This document shows positions 62,868 to 64,000 of a stretch of 64,000 nt of DNA, piece by piece. The first letter of the stretch is position 1. The number at the start of each line of letters is the position of its first letter. The notes beneath the pieces are model-generated. The model was not told the DNA's origin. It saw nothing but the letters and a program-made list of their open reading frames with translations, and did not search any database. The position numbers and the translations under genes are program-made. The DNA comes from JBCCOW01 sp039025855 (GTDB lineage: Bacteria; Planctomycetota; Phycisphaerae; Phycisphaerales; Phycisphaeraceae), in the NCBI GenBank assembly GCA_039025855.1, contig JBCCNL010000004.1, forward strand, positions 1 through 64,000. Direction: 5' to 3'.

Positions 62868-64000
62868 ATGACCACCGCTCCGACCCTCAACCTCTACGAC
62901 ACGCTCGAACAGCGCGGCCTCGTCGCGCAGACGACCGACACGCCCGACGTCCTCCGCGCCCGCCTCTCACAGCCCGAGCCTGTCACCGCCTACTGCGGCT
63001 TCGACCCCACCGCCGACTCCCTCCACGTCGGCTCACTCGTCCCCATCATGGCCCTCGCGCACCTCCAACGCGCCGGCCACCGACCCATCGTCGTCGTCGG
63101 CGGCGCAACCGCCCTCGTCGGCGACCCTTCCGGCAAGACCGAAGCCCGACAGATGCTCTCCCGTGAGCAGATCGACACCAACGCGGGCTGCATCGGTGAC
63201 CAGATCGGCCGTATCGTCAACTTCACCGACACCCCCGGAAGCGACACCCCCGCCGCCGTCCTGGTCAACAACGCCGACTGGCTCGCCGACCTCTCCTGGA
63301 TCGACCTCCTCCGCGAGGCCGGCCCGCACTTCTCCGTCAACCGCATGCTCACCATGGACTCGGTCCGCTCCCGCATGGACGCCGCCGGCTCGGGTATCTC
63401 CTTCCTCGAGTTCAACTACATGGTCATGCAGGCCTACGACTTCCTGCACCTGCACCGCAGCCACGGCTGCACCCTCCAACTCGGCGGCCAGGACCAGTGG
63501 GGCAACATCGTCATGGGCATCGAGCTCGGCCGTCGCCTCGCCGACGCTTCCCTCGCCGGCCTCACGCTCCCGCTCGTCACCAAGTCCGACGGCAGCAAGT
63601 TCGGCAAGTCCGAGTCCGGCAACATCTGGCTCGATGCCAACCGCACCCCGCCCTACGACTTCTTCCAGTTCTGGCGCAACACCGCCGACGCCGACGTCGG
63701 CAAGTTCCTCGGCTACTTCACCTTCCTCCCTATCGAAGAGGTCCAGTCCCTAGCCGTCGCCGAAGGCCCCGCCCTCAACGAGTCCAAAGCCGTCCTCGCC
63801 TACGAGGTCACCAAGCTCGTGCACGGCGAAGCCGAAGCCGCCAAGGCCCGCGACGCCGCCGCTAAAGCCTTCGGGGCCGGCGACGTCACCGCCGACGGCG
63901 TCCCCAACCAACCGCTGCCCAAGCCCCGCCTCGCCGACGGCGTCACCGTCACCGAACTCATCCGCGACGCCGGGTTCGCATCCTCCAACGGCGAAGCCCG
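62868..64000 (+). CDS. tyrS: Tyrosyl-tRNA synthetase, cut by the window end
   Basis: The frame stays open to the last base. The visible 377 residues hold the class I catalytic core: the Tyr-binding YCGFDPTADSLHVGSLVPIM near residue 40 with HVGS as the HIGH signature, PSGKTEARQML near 85, NRMLTMDSVRSRM near 152, YMVMQAYDFLHL near 180, QLGGQDQWGNIVMG near 205 and SKFGKSESGNIWLD near 242 as the KMSKS loop. The C-terminal S4-like tRNA-binding domain begins near VTVTELIRDAGFASSNGEAR at the end and continues outside. It charges tyrosine to tRNA. Confidence 0.95.
   Translation, partial: MTTAPTLNLYDTLEQRGLVAQTTDTPDVLRARLSQPEPVTAYCGFDPTADSLHVGSLVPIMALAHLQRAGHRPIVVVGGATALVGDPSGKTEARQMLSREQIDTNAGCIGDQIGRIVNFTDTPGSDTPAAVLVNNADWLADLSWIDLLREAGPHFSVNRMLTMDSVRSRMDAAGSGISFLEFNYMVMQAYDFLHLHRSHGCTLQLGGQDQWGNIVMGIELGRRLADASLAGLTLPLVTKSDGSKFGKSESGNIWLDANRTPPYDFFQFWRNTADADVGKFLGYFTFLPIEEVQSLAVAEGPALNESKAVLAYEVTKLVHGEAEAAKARDAAAKAFGAGDVTADGVPNQPLPKPRLADGVTVTELIRDAGFASSNGEA

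Overview
The window is G+C-rich bacterial chromosome with 61 supported protein genes, no recognisable RNA gene, no CRISPR array and no transposase. PEP-CTERM proteins, exosortase-associated FemAB and O-ligase-like genes, membrane proteins with GYxLDGL-type zinc ribbons, pseudopilin-like proteins and abundant small palindromic repeats point to the Planctomycetota, most probably class Phycisphaerae. That placement is an inference from gene content.

Layout. 1-2.8 kb: end of an exopolysaccharide cluster (glycosyltransferase, hexapeptide acyltransferase, PEP-CTERM FemAB). 2.8-9.7 kb: zinc-ribbon membrane protein, sensor kinase, ilvN, an oversized signal peptidase I and a solitary nuoH. 9.8-17.8 kb: a second zinc-ribbon membrane protein, GNAT, phosphoesterase, trpC, metallo-hydrolase, a third zinc-ribbon membrane protein, tsaD and an S41 protease. 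17.8-21.3 kb: a 2-oxoacid:ferredoxin oxidoreductase operon with a HicAB toxin-antitoxin pair between its two subunit genes. 21.5-26.5 kb: a lipoprotein, a lipase-like protein, a large secreted protein, a GH10-like protein and two cysteine-rich exported miniproteins. 26.6-33.6 kb: hslU and a pilMNO-pilP-like-pilB pilus operon. 33.7-40.0 kb: a second glycan cluster (GT4, methyltransferase, radical SAM, O-ligase-like, GT39-like). 40-45 kb: M50 protease, MltA, a pseudopilin-like protein and two paralogous PEP-CTERM proteins in visibly lower-G+C DNA. 45-50 kb: cmk, plsC, two more glycosyltransferases, two small proteins. 50-64 kb: ybaB, birA, nadC, an ASCH protein, a TauE/SafE exporter, speA, a PEP-CTERM protein, carA, a SMUG1-type glycosylase, a SecD-like lipoprotein, a GH4 enzyme with a divergent AraC regulator, and tyrS, cut by the window end.

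How the genes work together. Surface biogenesis dominates: polysaccharide building (three clusters), sorting and anchoring of PEP-CTERM proteins, type IV pilus assembly, and envelope proteolysis (signal peptidase I, S41, M50). The rest is scattered housekeeping.

Two genome-wide patterns stand out. First, at least sixteen genes, nearly all first in their unit, have a TANNNT hexamer 6 nt (sometimes 7-9) before the start codon, which predicts leaderless mRNAs; many other genes have ordinary Shine-Dalgarno sequences. Second, short palindromes with a TAGC or AAGCCCAC edge and a covarying stem are scattered between genes and also sit in frame inside a glycosyltransferase, birA and speA. Short tandem repeats with 7- and 8-bp periods form a further layer of repetitive DNA, one copy of which encodes the core of a signal peptide.
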